From an uncultured Lachnospiraceae bacterium (GTDB lineage Bacteria > Bacillota > Clostridia > Lachnospirales > Lachnospiraceae), in the NCBI GenBank assembly GCA_944381405.1, contig CALWLA010000011.1, positions 1 to 64,000 on the forward strand: a stretch of DNA of 64,000 nt, read 5' to 3'. Both the position numbers and the translations under genes were made by a program. The notes under the pieces are model-generated. The model did not search any database and was not told the origin of the DNA. It was given only the letters and a program-made list of their open reading frames with translations. Below, one piece after another: positions 1 to 8,422 of this stretch (positions are counted from its first letter, which is position 1; the number at the start of each line of letters is the position of its first letter).

Positions 1-2
1 TT

Positions 3-44
3 CAGGCGCTTGTAGACGAAGTGCGTTATGGAAAGGGACGGTAA
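3..44 (+). CDS. C-terminal end of an upstream gene, probable antitoxin of the PIN toxin
   Basis: An open frame runs in from the left edge and ends in TAA one base before the PIN-domain gene. Only about 13 C-terminal residues are visible (QALVDEVRYGKGR). Tight coupling to a PIN toxin and a basic, Gly-rich tail would suit an antitoxin such as an AbrB-like or ribbon-helix-helix protein. That is inference from position; the family cannot be read from so short a piece. Confidence 0.4.
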   Translation, partial: QALVDEVRYGKGR

Positions 45-45
45 A

Positions 46-444
46 ATGCGGATATTGGTAGATACAAACATTCTGTTTTCCGCATTGATCTTTCCCCGTT
101 CCAAACCAGCGCAGGCTTTGCTCTACATCGCAGACAATCACGAAATTGTCCTGTGTGACCGCAACATTGCGGAACTGCGGAATATTCTCGGACGGAAAGC
201 GCCAAAGTATCTCCCGGATGCCGAAGTGCTGCTGGCAGAGATGTCGTATGAGTTAATTCCTGCGGTAGACCATGCGGAAAAGCTGATTCGCGACGCAAAA
301 GACCAGCCGATCTTAAACGCAGCCATCGTATCGGATGTGGATATTATCCTCACCGGAGATAAAGATTTTTTAAGTCTGGATATGGAACATCCAAAGTGCA
401 TGACCGTCGCACAATTTCTCGAAAGCGAAGGCGTGAAGGATTAA
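46..444 (+). CDS. PIN-domain ribonuclease toxin (VapC-like, COG1569 type)
   Basis: A 132-residue protein with the PIN fold layout. The first strand carries MRILVDTN with Asp6; Glu43, Asp86 and the TGDKDF segment (Asp105, Asp107) supply the rest of the acidic metal site. PIN toxins of this family are Mg-dependent RNases that cut tRNA or mRNA, usually inhibited by an antitoxin encoded just upstream. The ATG at 46 is preferred over the ATG at 28: it follows the upstream stop by one base and has AAAGGG 8-13 nt before it. A strong hairpin terminator follows. The family is confident; the RNA target is unknown. Confidence 0.8.
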   Translation: MRILVDTNILFSALIFPRSKPAQALLYIADNHEIVLCDRNIAELRNILGRKAPKYLPDAEVLLAEMSYELIPAVDHAEKLIRDAKDQPILNAAIVSDVDIILTGDKDFLSLDMEHPKCMTVAQFLESEGVKD

Positions 445-481
445 TCAGACAAGCTATCCACCGCTTTTGCGGCATAAAAAT

Positions 482-518
482 AGTACCGATAAGTCTACTT
501 ATCGGTACTTATTTTTTT
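482..518. terminator. Bidirectional intrinsic terminator between PIN toxin and glycosyltransferase gene
   Basis: Perfect 12-bp arms AGTACCGATAAG (482-493) and CTTATCGGTACT (498-509) around a TCTA loop, followed on the plus side by a T-rich run to 518. On the minus side a shorter T run follows. The stem also encodes the last residues and the stop of the minus-strand glycosyltransferase. The core GTACCGATAA recurs in the terminator at 46358-46397. Confidence 0.85.
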
Positions 519-1976
519 CCATCCCGCCAGCCCCGCCGCTGCCCCGATGTTCAGCCATGGGATAAAGCTGAGGGAGTACCGCTGTCCGGATTCCCAGAGC
601 AGATAAAAGGCGATGGCTCCCAGAAATGCCGTCATGAGAAACGCTCCGGATATCTTTCCGCCGGAACGCCGCCGGTCCAAAAGCTGCGGGGTCAGAAGCC
701 CCCGGCAGGAGGCCCAGAGGAGCCCTGCAAACAGCAGCACCCGGAAGACCTGGCACAAATACTGCACCCCTCCGCTCCGGGCTCCCACGGAAAAATCGTA
801 GACGGTGCCCGGCGCTTTCACATTGTACCAGGTGCTTTCGATACAATAGCCCTCGGACCAGGTCAGCCGGAGCTTTTCCGCCCCATGGGCCAACAGGCCT
901 CCTGCGCCCATCTCCTGCAGGCGTTCTGCCGCCTGCTCCATCGTTTTTTCCTTTTTCGCCTCATACCCCTCTGTCTGCAGCGTGAACTGATAATCCGCCT
1001 CCGCAAAGGACCCTGCCGTATCCCTGTTCAGGCCCATCATCACCCAGTGGCTGACCGGAAAACGGGCCTCGCTGTCATAGGGCGCTTCCACGGCGCTGCA
1101 AACACCCCGATAAGCCGCCGTAAGACCGGCGTAGATCAGCGCTGCCATGAGCGCTGCTTTCACGATGTTCCTGCGGTTTTCCCGAAGGCAAAGATGCAAG
1201 AACCAGGCGATCACCAGCACGATATTTACCGCCCGGATCCCCATGGAGACAAACAGCAGGCCGAAGCCCGCCGCCAGAAAGGCCGGCCTGTATCCCTTTT
1301 CCTCGGACTTTATCAGAAAATAAAGTCCCCACAGGGCAAAGGGGATACAGAAGGTATCCGTGGAGGTCCAGGAGATATACAAAAACCAGATGGGATTGCA
1401 TACAAAAAACAGGAAGACCGTTATGGCCGCAGGCTTTTGCATGAGCCGCCCCGCCAGCAGCAGCGTTCCCAGGGCGCTCAGGCCGAGAGCCAGGGCGTTT
1501 GCCGCATTTCCCGCCATGTAAAAATCATTGACCCCCACTGCCATTCCCAGACGGTAGGCTGCCGCAAGGATCAGGGTAACGGGAATCTGATGGGGGAAGG
1601 TCATAAAGTAGCTGCTCCAGGCCCCCGTTCCCCCTGCCGCAAGCCGCAGGGCCTCCGCCTGTACCTCGTTCAGATCGTACTGCGGGATGATGGTCATGCG
1701 GGCGGAGTACCAGATCAATCCTGCCGTATAAAGGGGAACTCCGATATAAATGCAGAGCTTCCACAGCCTGTCCGCAAGTTTTTCATGTCCCTGCAGGAAC
1801 CGGCAGAGGCCGAAAAGCAGTGCCCCGGCAGCGCCGGAAAGCAGCAGGATCAACCGCCAGTCCAGCGTCTCTCCGTTCCAGACATTCCAGACCGATAGGT
1901 ACAAAAGATATGCGGAAAAGATCAGGGAAAGCCCATAAACCAGCCTGGAAAACAGCCCGTAAAGTATCTTCTGCAT
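495..1976 (-). CDS. Polytopic membrane glycosyltransferase (GT-C fold, family 39-like)
   Basis: A 493-residue protein with about eleven hydrophobic segments and a large soluble loop near residues 310-400, typical of lipid-linked sugar transferases of the ArnT/PMT (GT-C) fold. An acidic segment after the second or third helix (QYDLNEVQAEAL) is where this fold keeps its catalytic Asp. It likely moves a sugar from a polyprenyl carrier onto an envelope glycan or protein. The start is supported by AAGGGGGAAACG before the ATG. It follows a GtrB-like gene by 13 nt, and the pair resembles GtrB plus a serotype-type transferase. The acceptor is unknown. Confidence 0.65.
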   Translation of the reverse strand: MQKILYGLFSRLVYGLSLIFSAYLLYLSVWNVWNGETLDWRLILLLSGAAGALLFGLCRFLQGHEKLADRLWKLCIYIGVPLYTAGLIWYSARMTIIPQYDLNEVQAEALRLAAGGTGAWSSYFMTFPHQIPVTLILAAAYRLGMAVGVNDFYMAGNAANALALGLSALGTLLLAGRLMQKPAAITVFLFFVCNPIWFLYISWTSTDTFCIPFALWGLYFLIKSEEKGYRPAFLAAGFGLLFVSMGIRAVNIVLVIAWFLHLCLRENRRNIVKAALMAALIYAGLTAAYRGVCSAVEAPYDSEARFPVSHWVMMGLNRDTAGSFAEADYQFTLQTEGYEAKKEKTMEQAAERLQEMGAGGLLAHGAEKLRLTWSEGYCIESTWYNVKAPGTVYDFSVGARSGGVQYLCQVFRVLLFAGLLWASCRGLLTPQLLDRRRSGGKISGAFLMTAFLGAIAFYLLWESGQRYSLSFIPWLNIGAAAGLAGWKKISTDK

Positions 1977-1989
1977 AGGCGTTTCCCCC

Positions 1990-2958
1990 TTATCTTCCGC
2001 AGCGTTCCGCGATGATATACCGGGGACGCCGCTTGGTTTCCAGATAGGTTTTGCCTACATATTCGCCGATCACACCCAGAGACAGCAGTTGGATGCCTCC
2101 AAGAAAACAGATCACGCACATGGTGGAGGTCCAACCGGATACCGCGTTTCCCGTCAGGGCGCTGAGGATGGCATAGAGCACCCCGAGAAAGCTCAGGCAG
2201 GAAAACAATGCCCCCGCGCCTGTGATCAGGCGGATCGGGCGGATGGAAAGGCCGGTAATGCCGTCAAAGGCCAGGGCCAGCATCTTTTTCAGAGGATAAT
2301 GGGTATCGCCAGCCAGGCGCTCCGCTCTTTTATAGGAAACCGCGGTGCTCTGAAAGCCGATCAGCGGGAACATGCCCCGCAGGAAAAGATTGACCTCCTG
2401 ATAATGCTCCAGCTCCTCCAGCACCCGCCTGCTGACCAGCCTGTAGTCCGCATGGTTGTAGACGCATTCCGCCCCCATAAGGTTCATGAATCTGTAAAAC
2501 ATCTGAGCGGAATTCCGCTTGAACCAGGTGTCCGTCGAACGGTCGTCCCGAACGCCGTAGACCACCTCCGCGCCCTGATACCAGGCGTCGATCATTTTGT
2601 CCATGGCGTCGATATCGTCCTGGCCGTCACAGTCGATGGAAATGCTGATGTCGCAGAACTGCTTTGCCTCCATAAGGCCCGCCAGCAGGGCCTGCTGGTG
2701 TCCCCGGTTCCTGCTCAGGGATATCCCCTTGATCCATTCCTCTTTTTCTGAAAATGCCTGGATCAGCTGCCAGGTCCCGTCCCGGCTGCCGTCGTCCACA
2801 AACAGGATCCGGCTCTCCGGCCTGATCTGACCGGCGGCGGTCAGCGCCTCCAGCTTTTCAAGAAACATGGGCGCTGTCTTCGGCAGCACCTCCTCTTCGT
2901 TATAACAGGGGATCACCAGGTATAAAACCGGCTCTGCCCCCATCCGTTTTCTTTCCAT
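1990..2958 (-). CDS. GtrB-like polyprenyl-phosphate glycosyltransferase (GT2)
   Basis: A 322-residue GT2 enzyme. The N-terminus LYLVIPCYNEEEVLP is the nucleotide-sugar-binding start of the dolichyl-phosphate mannose synthase/GtrB group. The motifs VDDGSRDGT and SIDCDGQDD supply metal and donor-binding acids. Two C-terminal membrane segments (about 235-300) anchor it, as in GtrB. It would load a sugar onto undecaprenyl phosphate for the membrane enzyme encoded 13 nt downstream. Two ATGs (2958 and 2943) are possible; the first has AGAGAGCAG upstream. The sugar cannot be told from the sequence. Confidence 0.85.
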   Translation of the reverse strand: MERKRMGAEPVLYLVIPCYNEEEVLPKTAPMFLEKLEALTAAGQIRPESRILFVDDGSRDGTWQLIQAFSEKEEWIKGISLSRNRGHQQALLAGLMEAKQFCDISISIDCDGQDDIDAMDKMIDAWYQGAEVVYGVRDDRSTDTWFKRNSAQMFYRFMNLMGAECVYNHADYRLVSRRVLEELEHYQEVNLFLRGMFPLIGFQSTAVSYKRAERLAGDTHYPLKKMLALAFDGITGLSIRPIRLITGAGALFSCLSFLGVLYAILSALTGNAVSGWTSTMCVICFLGGIQLLSLGVIGEYVGKTYLETKRRPRYIIAERCGR

Positions 2959-3104
2959 ATTTTACTGCTCTCTTTTTCTTTCCCGCTCTGCAGCGGATTT
3001 TCCTAGATTCTACTCTTGTTCCAGAGCCCCCGTCAAGTGCTGCCGTCCACTTATTTCTCCTGACTGCCTCCGTCGGATCATCATGCCGTCTTTCCACTTT
3101 CCGG

Positions 3105-3133
3105 TTGTTTTGCCGTCCCGGATGTATTACAAT
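3105..3133 (+). promoter_or_regulatory. Sigma-70-type promoter candidate for the TrmH-family gene
   Basis: TTGTTT (3105-3110), a 17-nt spacer, and TACAAT (3128-3133). Transcription would start at about 3140, practically at the ATG (3141), which has no Shine-Dalgarno. If the promoter is real, the message would be close to leaderless. Confidence 0.4.
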
Positions 3134-3140
3134 CCATGAT

Positions 3141-3977
3141 ATGAATCATTTTATCCCCATTACCGATCTGAATATTCCGGAGCTGGATATCTATGCCCGC
3201 CTTTCCGAGGTGCAGCTCCTGCGTTATCACGAGCCTTCACCGGGACTTTTTATCGCGGAGACCGCAAAGGTCATCGGACGAGCCCTGGACGCTGGTTACC
3301 AGCCGGTATCCCTGCTGGCGAATGAACAGCAGCTTCGACAGCCGGAGATCCGGGAGATCCTCTGCCGCTGCGGGGAGGTCCCCGTTTATACCGCCTCCGG
3401 CGAGGTCCTGCGGAAGCTGAACGGATTTCCCCTGACCCGGGGACTGCTCTGCGCTCTCCGGCGCAGGCCCCTGCCTCAGGTGGCGGAGCTTTGCGCAGAT
3501 GCCCGCCGCATCGCGGTGCTGGAACACGTTACAAACCCCACCAATGTGGGAGCTATTTTCCGTTCTGCCGCAGCCCTCGGTGTTGACGCGGTCCTGCTGA
3601 CGGAGGACTGCGCCGATCCTCTTTACCGCCGGGCCGCCCGGGTCAGCATGGGGACGGTCTTCCAGATCCCCTGGACCCTGATCCCGGAAGAGGACTGGCA
3701 GATGGAGGGTCCCCGCCTGCTTTCCGGACTGGGCTTTCGTTCCGCCGCCCTGGCGCTTCGGGAGGATACCCTGTCCCTGGAGGACCCGCGTCTGAAGCAG
3801 GCGGAGCGTCTCGCTATCCTGCTGGGAGCCGAGGGAGACGGCCTCTCAGAGGAAACCATCGCCCGCTGCGACTATACGGTCTGCATCCCCATGGCTCACG
3901 GGGTGGATTCCCTGAACGTGGCAGCGGCCAGCGCCGTGGCCTTCTGGGAGCTGTGTAAGGGAACTTCTTTTGTTTAA
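3141..3977 (+). CDS. TrmH/SpoU-family RNA 2'-O-methyltransferase
   Basis: A 278-residue SPOUT methyltransferase. Motif 1 is NPTNVGAIFR (132-141), motif 2 is around LLGAEGDGLSEE, and motif 3 is SLNVAAASAVAFWEL near the C-terminus; together they form the knotted S-adenosylmethionine site. The first 110 residues look like the substrate-binding domain of the RlmB/TsnR group. It would 2'-O-methylate a ribose in rRNA or tRNA; the target nucleotide is unknown. ATG 3141 is chosen because upstream residues of the longer frame do not fit the family. No clear ribosome binding site is present. Confidence 0.85.
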   Translation: MNHFIPITDLNIPELDIYARLSEVQLLRYHEPSPGLFIAETAKVIGRALDAGYQPVSLLANEQQLRQPEIREILCRCGEVPVYTASGEVLRKLNGFPLTRGLLCALRRRPLPQVAELCADARRIAVLEHVTNPTNVGAIFRSAAALGVDAVLLTEDCADPLYRRAARVSMGTVFQIPWTLIPEEDWQMEGPRLLSGLGFRSAALALREDTLSLEDPRLKQAERLAILLGAEGDGLSEETIARCDYTVCIPMAHGVDSLNVAAASAVAFWELCKGTSFV

Positions 3978-3985
3978 AAAGCTGC

Positions 3986-4014
3986 TTGCGAAAAAAAGAA
4001 ACTTGTTGAATAAT
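3986..4014 (+). promoter_or_regulatory. Weak promoter candidate for the DUF3990 pair
   Basis: TTGCGA (3986-3991), 17-nt spacer, AATAAT (4009-4014), in an A-rich gap after the methyltransferase gene. It would place a start about 45 nt before the TTG start codon at 4065. The match is modest. Confidence 0.3.
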
Positions 4015-4064
4015 AGATACTGTAAGAAGACTGCTGAAGGATGTCTTCGCGGGAGGTACCGGGT

Positions 4065-4529
4065 TTGATTTTATATCACGGCAGCAAAACGATCGTTAGA
4101 TCTCCTGAAATCAGGATTCAAAAATATAATAAAGATTTCTATTTTGGCTTTTATTGTACTCAATTTCCGGAACAGGCAGTCCGTTGGGCAACCCGGTTTA
4201 ATGGGATCGGTTATTTGAACGAGTATCTTTATACGCCTGATTCCCGTTTAAAGGTCAAGCATTTTCCGGAAATGACGGAAGAGTGGCTGGACTTTATCGC
4301 CGCCTGCCGGACCGGACAGGCCCACGATTATGATATCGTAGAGGGTCCGATGGCCAATGACACGATCTTCAACTATGTACAGGATTTTGTAGACGGTAAG
4401 ATCAGCAGGGAGGCTTTCTGGGCACTGGCAAAATTCAAAAAACCGACTCATCAGATCAGTTTCCATACCGCCCGGGCTCTGACTACATTATCCTTTGTAA
4501 AGGGAAGCGAGGTACGGGATGAAAAATAA
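4065..4529 (+). CDS. DUF3990 protein, ADP-ribosyltransferase-like fold
   Basis: A 154-residue protein that begins LILYHGSK and has DFYFGFYCTQFPEQAVRWA and QISFHTARAL segments, the pattern of DUF3990, a family in the ADP-ribosyltransferase clan. His in YHGS and Tyr in the GFY segment match the NAD-binding strands. A TTG start at 4065 is chosen because GGGAGG lies 8 nt upstream; the ATG at 4041 has AAGG directly against it, with no spacing. The gene overlaps the next one by 11 nt. DUF3990 genes commonly sit beside DUF3791-type genes, and a toxin role is plausible but unproven. No strong neighbour tells its target. Confidence 0.7.
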   Translation: MILYHGSKTIVRSPEIRIQKYNKDFYFGFYCTQFPEQAVRWATRFNGIGYLNEYLYTPDSRLKVKHFPEMTEEWLDFIAACRTGQAHDYDIVEGPMANDTIFNYVQDFVDGKISREAFWALAKFKKPTHQISFHTARALTTLSFVKGSEVRDEK

Positions 4530-4962
4530 CAGCGCTTTGTTCTATACCTGCAGCCTGATCGAATTTATCGGACGGCGTCAAAAGCTGAAACGTTCGGCAT
4601 TGGTCCAAATGATGGGAAAAGCTGCTCTGAAACGCATTTATCAATATGCCGATGTATTCCACTGCGAACCGATCGAAAAAACAGCTGAGGATTTTATCAC
4701 CAGCCTGCATATTCCGGAAGGAAATTTTGACAATGTGGCTGCTTGCCGGTATACCGTACCAGATTACTGGACGATCGGAGAGGTCTACGAGAGACTGATC
4801 GAAGATATTTCCGGAGACGATGAGGAATCCCTCATGGACCGGTTGATGGAGGTCTATACTTCCTGGATCGACGAGGCCATTTCCAATTACAATACAGATT
4901 TTTATTATCAATCCCGAGGCTATATTTTTGCCTGTTACCAGGCAGGACAGGTGCTTGAATGA
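4519..4962 (+). CDS. DUF3791-like protein paired with DUF3990
   Basis: A 147-residue soluble protein. Its first 60 residues (a helix, a basic segment RRQKLKRSALVQMM, then IYQYADVFHCEP) resemble the short DUF3791 proteins usually found beside DUF3990. The remaining 85 residues are acidic and I do not recognise them. It starts 11 nt inside the DUF3990 gene, so translation is probably coupled, and the unit ends at a terminator at 5044. Possible roles are antitoxin or regulator of the ADP-ribosyltransferase-like neighbour; this is inferred from context only. Confidence 0.5.
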   Translation: MKNNSALFYTCSLIEFIGRRQKLKRSALVQMMGKAALKRIYQYADVFHCEPIEKTAEDFITSLHIPEGNFDNVAACRYTVPDYWTIGEVYERLIEDISGDDEESLMDRLMEVYTSWIDEAISNYNTDFYYQSRGYIFACYQAGQVLE

Positions 4963-5043
4963 TCCTGTCTGCTGTGAGGCACCTGCTCCTAAAAAATGGG
5001 TTATAGACTAACTATTAAAAGTCCTATTTTCCTGAAAAAATGA

Positions 5044-5078
5044 CTCCGCCGCCGGTTTCCCGGCAGCGGAGCCTTTTT
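5044..5078. terminator. Bidirectional intrinsic terminator
   Basis: Arms CTCCGCCGCCGG (5044-5055) and CCGGCAGCGGAG (5060-5071) with one mismatch. T runs occur on both sides (CCTTTTTAT on plus, ATTTTTTC on minus), so it can end the DUF3990 unit and the convergent surface-protein gene. Confidence 0.85.
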
Positions 5079-5106
5079 ATTATGTATTCAGTTTTCCTGC
5101 GTCGGA

Positions 5107-8100
5107 TCAGGCTTTCGGATTTCCATCCCAGGCGCCGTCAGCCCCTACAAAATAGCCGTCGGGCGTTCTGGTGGATTTCAACATCGCGCCATAGGGCAGG
5201 TTGGTGTTTCCGTTAAAGAACCATCTGCCGGTTGCTGCGTCCTGATTATAGGTGGGACCTTCTGAAACCATATTCAGGTAATAAGACTTTCCGCCTACCT
5301 GGATCCAGCCAAGGGCAAGAGAACCATCCTGATGGAGGAAATACCAGTTTCCATCCGCCTTGTCCTCATGCCAACCGGTCTGCATATCGCAGTTGGTTTC
5401 GTCCATGTAATACCACTTGCCGTCGATCAGGTTCCAGCCTGTTACCGCATAGGTATTCTGTCCGAAATAGTACCATTTTCCATTGATCCTGTGCCATGCG
5501 TTCTGGGCATAGGTGCCGGTGCTCTGCACCAGGAATCTCCAGCCGGTCGCATCCTGCTGCCAGGTTCCCACGGTGTCCATCACTGCCGCGCGCCCTCCGG
5601 TAGAGCTTCCGCCGCCGGAGGAACCGCCGTTGGAGCTTGTGCCGCTTCCGGTGTAAGGCGTGGCTGCGATCGCTGCGGTTTCCGCAAAGGTCATTTCATA
5701 TCCATCGGCATCCTTGATGGTGCAGGTCACCTTGATCCAACCGTCGGTACCGTCCCTGTCTGCTCTGGTTCCGGCTACAGGCGCCTGATATTCAAACTGA
5801 TATCTTGCCTCATAGCCCTCCGGAAGGACTGCTTCGATGGCGTCCATGATGGCTTTCTCTGCCGCTTTCTGGTCCGGAGTGTTCTCCTGCGTCAGGGCCA
5901 GCTTCTTTACTGCATCTGCTGCAGCTTCCACGGTCTGCTGCAGTTTATTATCCTCGGGTTCTACAACTGATGCGCGGATGGTCAGCAGGCAGTTTTCTGC
6001 GATCACGGTCGATCTGCCGTCTTCCGCAGTGCTGCCGGTAGCGACTCTTGCCCTTCTCGCGGAAGAGCCGCTGGCTACGGAATCCGTCGCAACGATGTCG
6101 CCATAGACGAGCTCTGCGTCATATCTCCAGAAGCCGTCCTTGCCGTTTTCTGCGGCCTGGAAGGCCTTGTTTCCTGCCCGCTTTGCATCGCTGACAGTAG
6201 CCACCTCATAGCCCATGGGAAGCAGTACCGTTACGGCATCTTCCACAAAGGCCGCTGCTTCTTCCCTGGTGTTGGCATCTTCCTCGTTCACAAAAAGATC
6301 CAGCTTTTCGACTTCCGCCGCCACCTTGGAAGGCTTATCCTCTTCGATGGGTTCTCTTACCTCGCCGATACCGTCTTTGTCAAAGGTATAAAGGCCGCCG
6401 TCTACCACTGCAGAACAATCCTGATAAGCCTTGCCGTCCTTGCCGAAGTACATTTCGTGAGCTCCATCCCAGGTTTCTGTCTGCATCTTGCCTTCGTCGT
6501 CGATCAGGTAGTAGATCGCCCGCAGCTTATAGTCTTTATTCGGCTGGGACCAGGTGATCTCACCTTGCTCCTCGCCAGTCGCATAGAAGATCGTGTTCCG
6601 GTTGGTCTTTACAACCTGTTCTTCCTCTGCCAGCTGTCCGTCTGCCCCAAGGTAGAAGGTGTCTCCGCCGCTCTTTGCAAAAGCGTTCTTCACGATCTTT
6701 CCCTCTGCATCCAGGAATACCCAAGCGTCGTCCTTTACGAACCAGCCGGGAAGCAGGCATCTGCCCTCCACATCGAAACGGTATAATTTACCGTCGATGG
6801 TCTTCTCTGCGTCTGCAATGGCCCTGCCATCCTGATCGAAGAAATACCAATACTCGTAGGAATCCACCCTGGTACCTTCAAACTCGACTGCTACCCACCT
6901 GTTTTTAACAAGTTTTCCCTTTGCGTCTGCATAGTAAAGCAGTTTATTGGTCTCTCCCTCATCTCTGAGCTGTTTTAAGTACAAGCCGGAATCCATATTG
7001 ATATTCTGGTACCAGGCTGTCGTTGACCTTACTTCAAACAGACTGTCCTTCACGGCCATGCCTTCGTTGTCCAGATATACCCAGTTTGTTCCATCCTCGC
7101 TTAAGAAAGCGTTTTTAACCGGCTCTCCGGATGTACGGAAAACATACATGGGGTCTCCGTCTGCGCCGGTCCTTTTTTCGATCGCAATGCCTTCGCTGAT
7201 CTCCGGAACTTCTACCAACGGCGCTTCGTAGTCTGTATAGGAAGCATATGCCTGTGCGTTACCTTCCCACGCCTGGGAGGCAACTGTCTCATCGTCTATC
7301 AGCTTTCCGTCCCAATCTGTCCAGCCCTTAAAAGTGGTGCCCAGCAGCACATTTTCCTGTTCCTGCAAAGCCGTTCCGATCTTCTCGGAATCTCCAACAT
7401 ATACAGTATCCCCTACTACGATCTGATCTGAAAGATAGTCCTCGTCCGGATCCTTAAAATTAGCCAGTACAAAGTAAGGTTCCAGCTGGTTGACGTCCAC
7501 ATTCAACCACAATATATATTGGTTTTCATTCTCTCCATCTTTAACCGTAAGTCTATAGGCGGAACCGCTTTTTAAATTCGACGCATGCAGCACGCCTCTC
7601 TTGATAGAAGCGTCGATGCTTGCGGGATCGATCTCCTCTCCGTAAGTTGACGTATCATTATACTGATAAGCCATTACGATCTCAAGATCTTCCCGGATCC
7701 TTTCCTTGGTGCGGCTGTTATAAAGCGGCTCCTCAACTCTTGAACCGGTGATCTTTTTATTGCTTGTGTAGCTGTTCTGGACTTTAAATCTGGGACTTTC
7801 GTAGAGTTCCTGTTCTTCCTCCGTCCCCTCATAGCGAAGGAACAGGCCGCTGATCAGCAAGTCCTCGTCAGCCACAAAATAGTTGCTTTCTTCCTGCCAC
7901 GCTCCATTTACAGTGATACCTGCAGCCTCTGTGTAGCTTCCGTCTGAATAGTGATGCGATGAAGCGTAACCGTAAAGCATGGTTCCCCGGGGAATACTGA
8001 CTTCCTTATCGATTGGAATATACTGGCGGTCCTGGCGGTCCTCCCCTATGACCCGGACTTGGATAATGCCGCCGGGAATGTTTTCCACCTTCACCGTGAC

Positions 8101-8202
8101 CATGCCGTCGTCCTGTGCAGCAACCGCAGGGGACACCGGTATTCCTGTAAACAGAAGTACCGTGCTCATGACAGCCGCCGTTTTCCGTTTCAGCCTTTTC
8201 AT
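5107..8202 (-). CDS. Large secreted protein with cell-wall-binding (YG/choline-type) repeats
   Basis: A 1031-residue exported protein. Residues 1-28 form a signal peptide (KRLKRK, hydrophobic core, PAVAA cleavage region). About 240-330 has an InlB-like beta repeat (TFKGWTDWDGK). About 340-620 carries degenerate repeats of the G-x-W-Y-x-F/Y-D/N-x-x-G type. About 627-850 has two related domains of a kind I cannot name. A Gly/Ser linker lies near 855-875. The last 150 residues contain clear cell-wall-binding repeats (GKWYYFGQN, GKWYYMDET, GNWYFLHQD). It is probably held non-covalently on the cell surface. No enzyme motif is visible. GAAGGAGGAAG precedes the ATG. It stands alone between two regulatory regions, next to an XRE regulator. 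Confidence 0.8.
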   Translation of the reverse strand: MKRLKRKTAAVMSTVLLFTGIPVSPAVAAQDDGMVTVKVENIPGGIIQVRVIGEDRQDRQYIPIDKEVSIPRGTMLYGYASSHHYSDGSYTEAAGITVNGAWQEESNYFVADEDLLISGLFLRYEGTEEEQELYESPRFKVQNSYTSNKKITGSRVEEPLYNSRTKERIREDLEIVMAYQYNDTSTYGEEIDPASIDASIKRGVLHASNLKSGSAYRLTVKDGENENQYILWLNVDVNQLEPYFVLANFKDPDEDYLSDQIVVGDTVYVGDSEKIGTALQEQENVLLGTTFKGWTDWDGKLIDDETVASQAWEGNAQAYASYTDYEAPLVEVPEISEGIAIEKRTGADGDPMYVFRTSGEPVKNAFLSEDGTNWVYLDNEGMAVKDSLFEVRSTTAWYQNINMDSGLYLKQLRDEGETNKLLYYADAKGKLVKNRWVAVEFEGTRVDSYEYWYFFDQDGRAIADAEKTIDGKLYRFDVEGRCLLPGWFVKDDAWVFLDAEGKIVKNAFAKSGGDTFYLGADGQLAEEEQVVKTNRNTIFYATGEEQGEITWSQPNKDYKLRAIYYLIDDEGKMQTETWDGAHEMYFGKDGKAYQDCSAVVDGGLYTFDKDGIGEVREPIEEDKPSKVAAEVEKLDLFVNEEDANTREEAAAFVEDAVTVLLPMGYEVATVSDAKRAGNKAFQAAENGKDGFWRYDAELVYGDIVATDSVASGSSARRARVATGSTAEDGRSTVIAENCLLTIRASVVEPEDNKLQQTVEAAADAVKKLALTQENTPDQKAAEKAIMDAIEAVLPEGYEARYQFEYQAPVAGTRADRDGTDGWIKVTCTIKDADGYEMTFAETAAIAATPYTGSGTSSNGGSSGGGSSTGGRAAVMDTVGTWQQDATGWRFLVQSTGTYAQNAWHRINGKWYYFGQNTYAVTGWNLIDGKWYYMDETNCDMQTGWHEDKADGNWYFLHQDGSLALGWIQVGGKSYYLNMVSEGPTYNQDAATGRWFFNGNTNLPYGAMLKSTRTPDGYFVGADGAWDGNPKA

Positions 8203-8248
8203 AACTTCCTCCTTCTCTCTTTGAATTTATGGTTTTTAACCCCTCCCT

Positions 8249-8265
8249 ATGTTCACTTTGAACAT
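8249..8265. promoter_or_regulatory. Palindromic operator candidate downstream of the surface-protein promoter
   Basis: ATGTTCACTTTGAACAT: perfect 7-bp arms around CTT. It lies at about +3 to +19 of the predicted minus-strand transcript, a position where a bound repressor would block the surface-protein gene. The divergent XRE protein is the obvious candidate binder. Confidence 0.5.
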
Positions 8266-8274
8266 GCTGCCTTA

Positions 8275-8303
8275 ATTTTAGCAATATATCCTTAAAAAGG
8301 CAA
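8275..8303 (-). promoter_or_regulatory. Promoter of the surface-protein gene
   Basis: On the minus strand TTGCCT (8303-8298), a 17-nt spacer, and TAAAAT (8280-8275). Transcription should begin near 8268, about 66 nt before the ATG. Confidence 0.65.
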
Positions 8304-8313
8304 TATTTCCTTA
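8281..8313. repeat. Direct repeats across the surface-protein promoter
   Basis: GCAATATATCCTTA (8281-8294) and GCAATATTTCCTTA (8300-8313), 13 of 14 identical, 19 bp apart (nearly two helical turns). They cover the spacer and -35 element, so they could be a tandem activator or repressor site. Confidence 0.45.
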
Positions 8314-8422
8314 CTATTTTATTAAAAATATTAAGTCTCAAGGATAGAATACTTCTAAAAAGCAGGTTTTACCACATACAGAACCAACCAAGGACCGCTT
8401 GCATTTGGAAAGGAAAGACAGC

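Noticed and set aside
396-1898. A 500-codon plus-strand frame opposite the glycosyltransferase gene
   Set aside because: Rich in Pro, Arg, Gln and His with no domain, and antisense to a clear membrane protein; it is a mirror of the minus-strand codon use.
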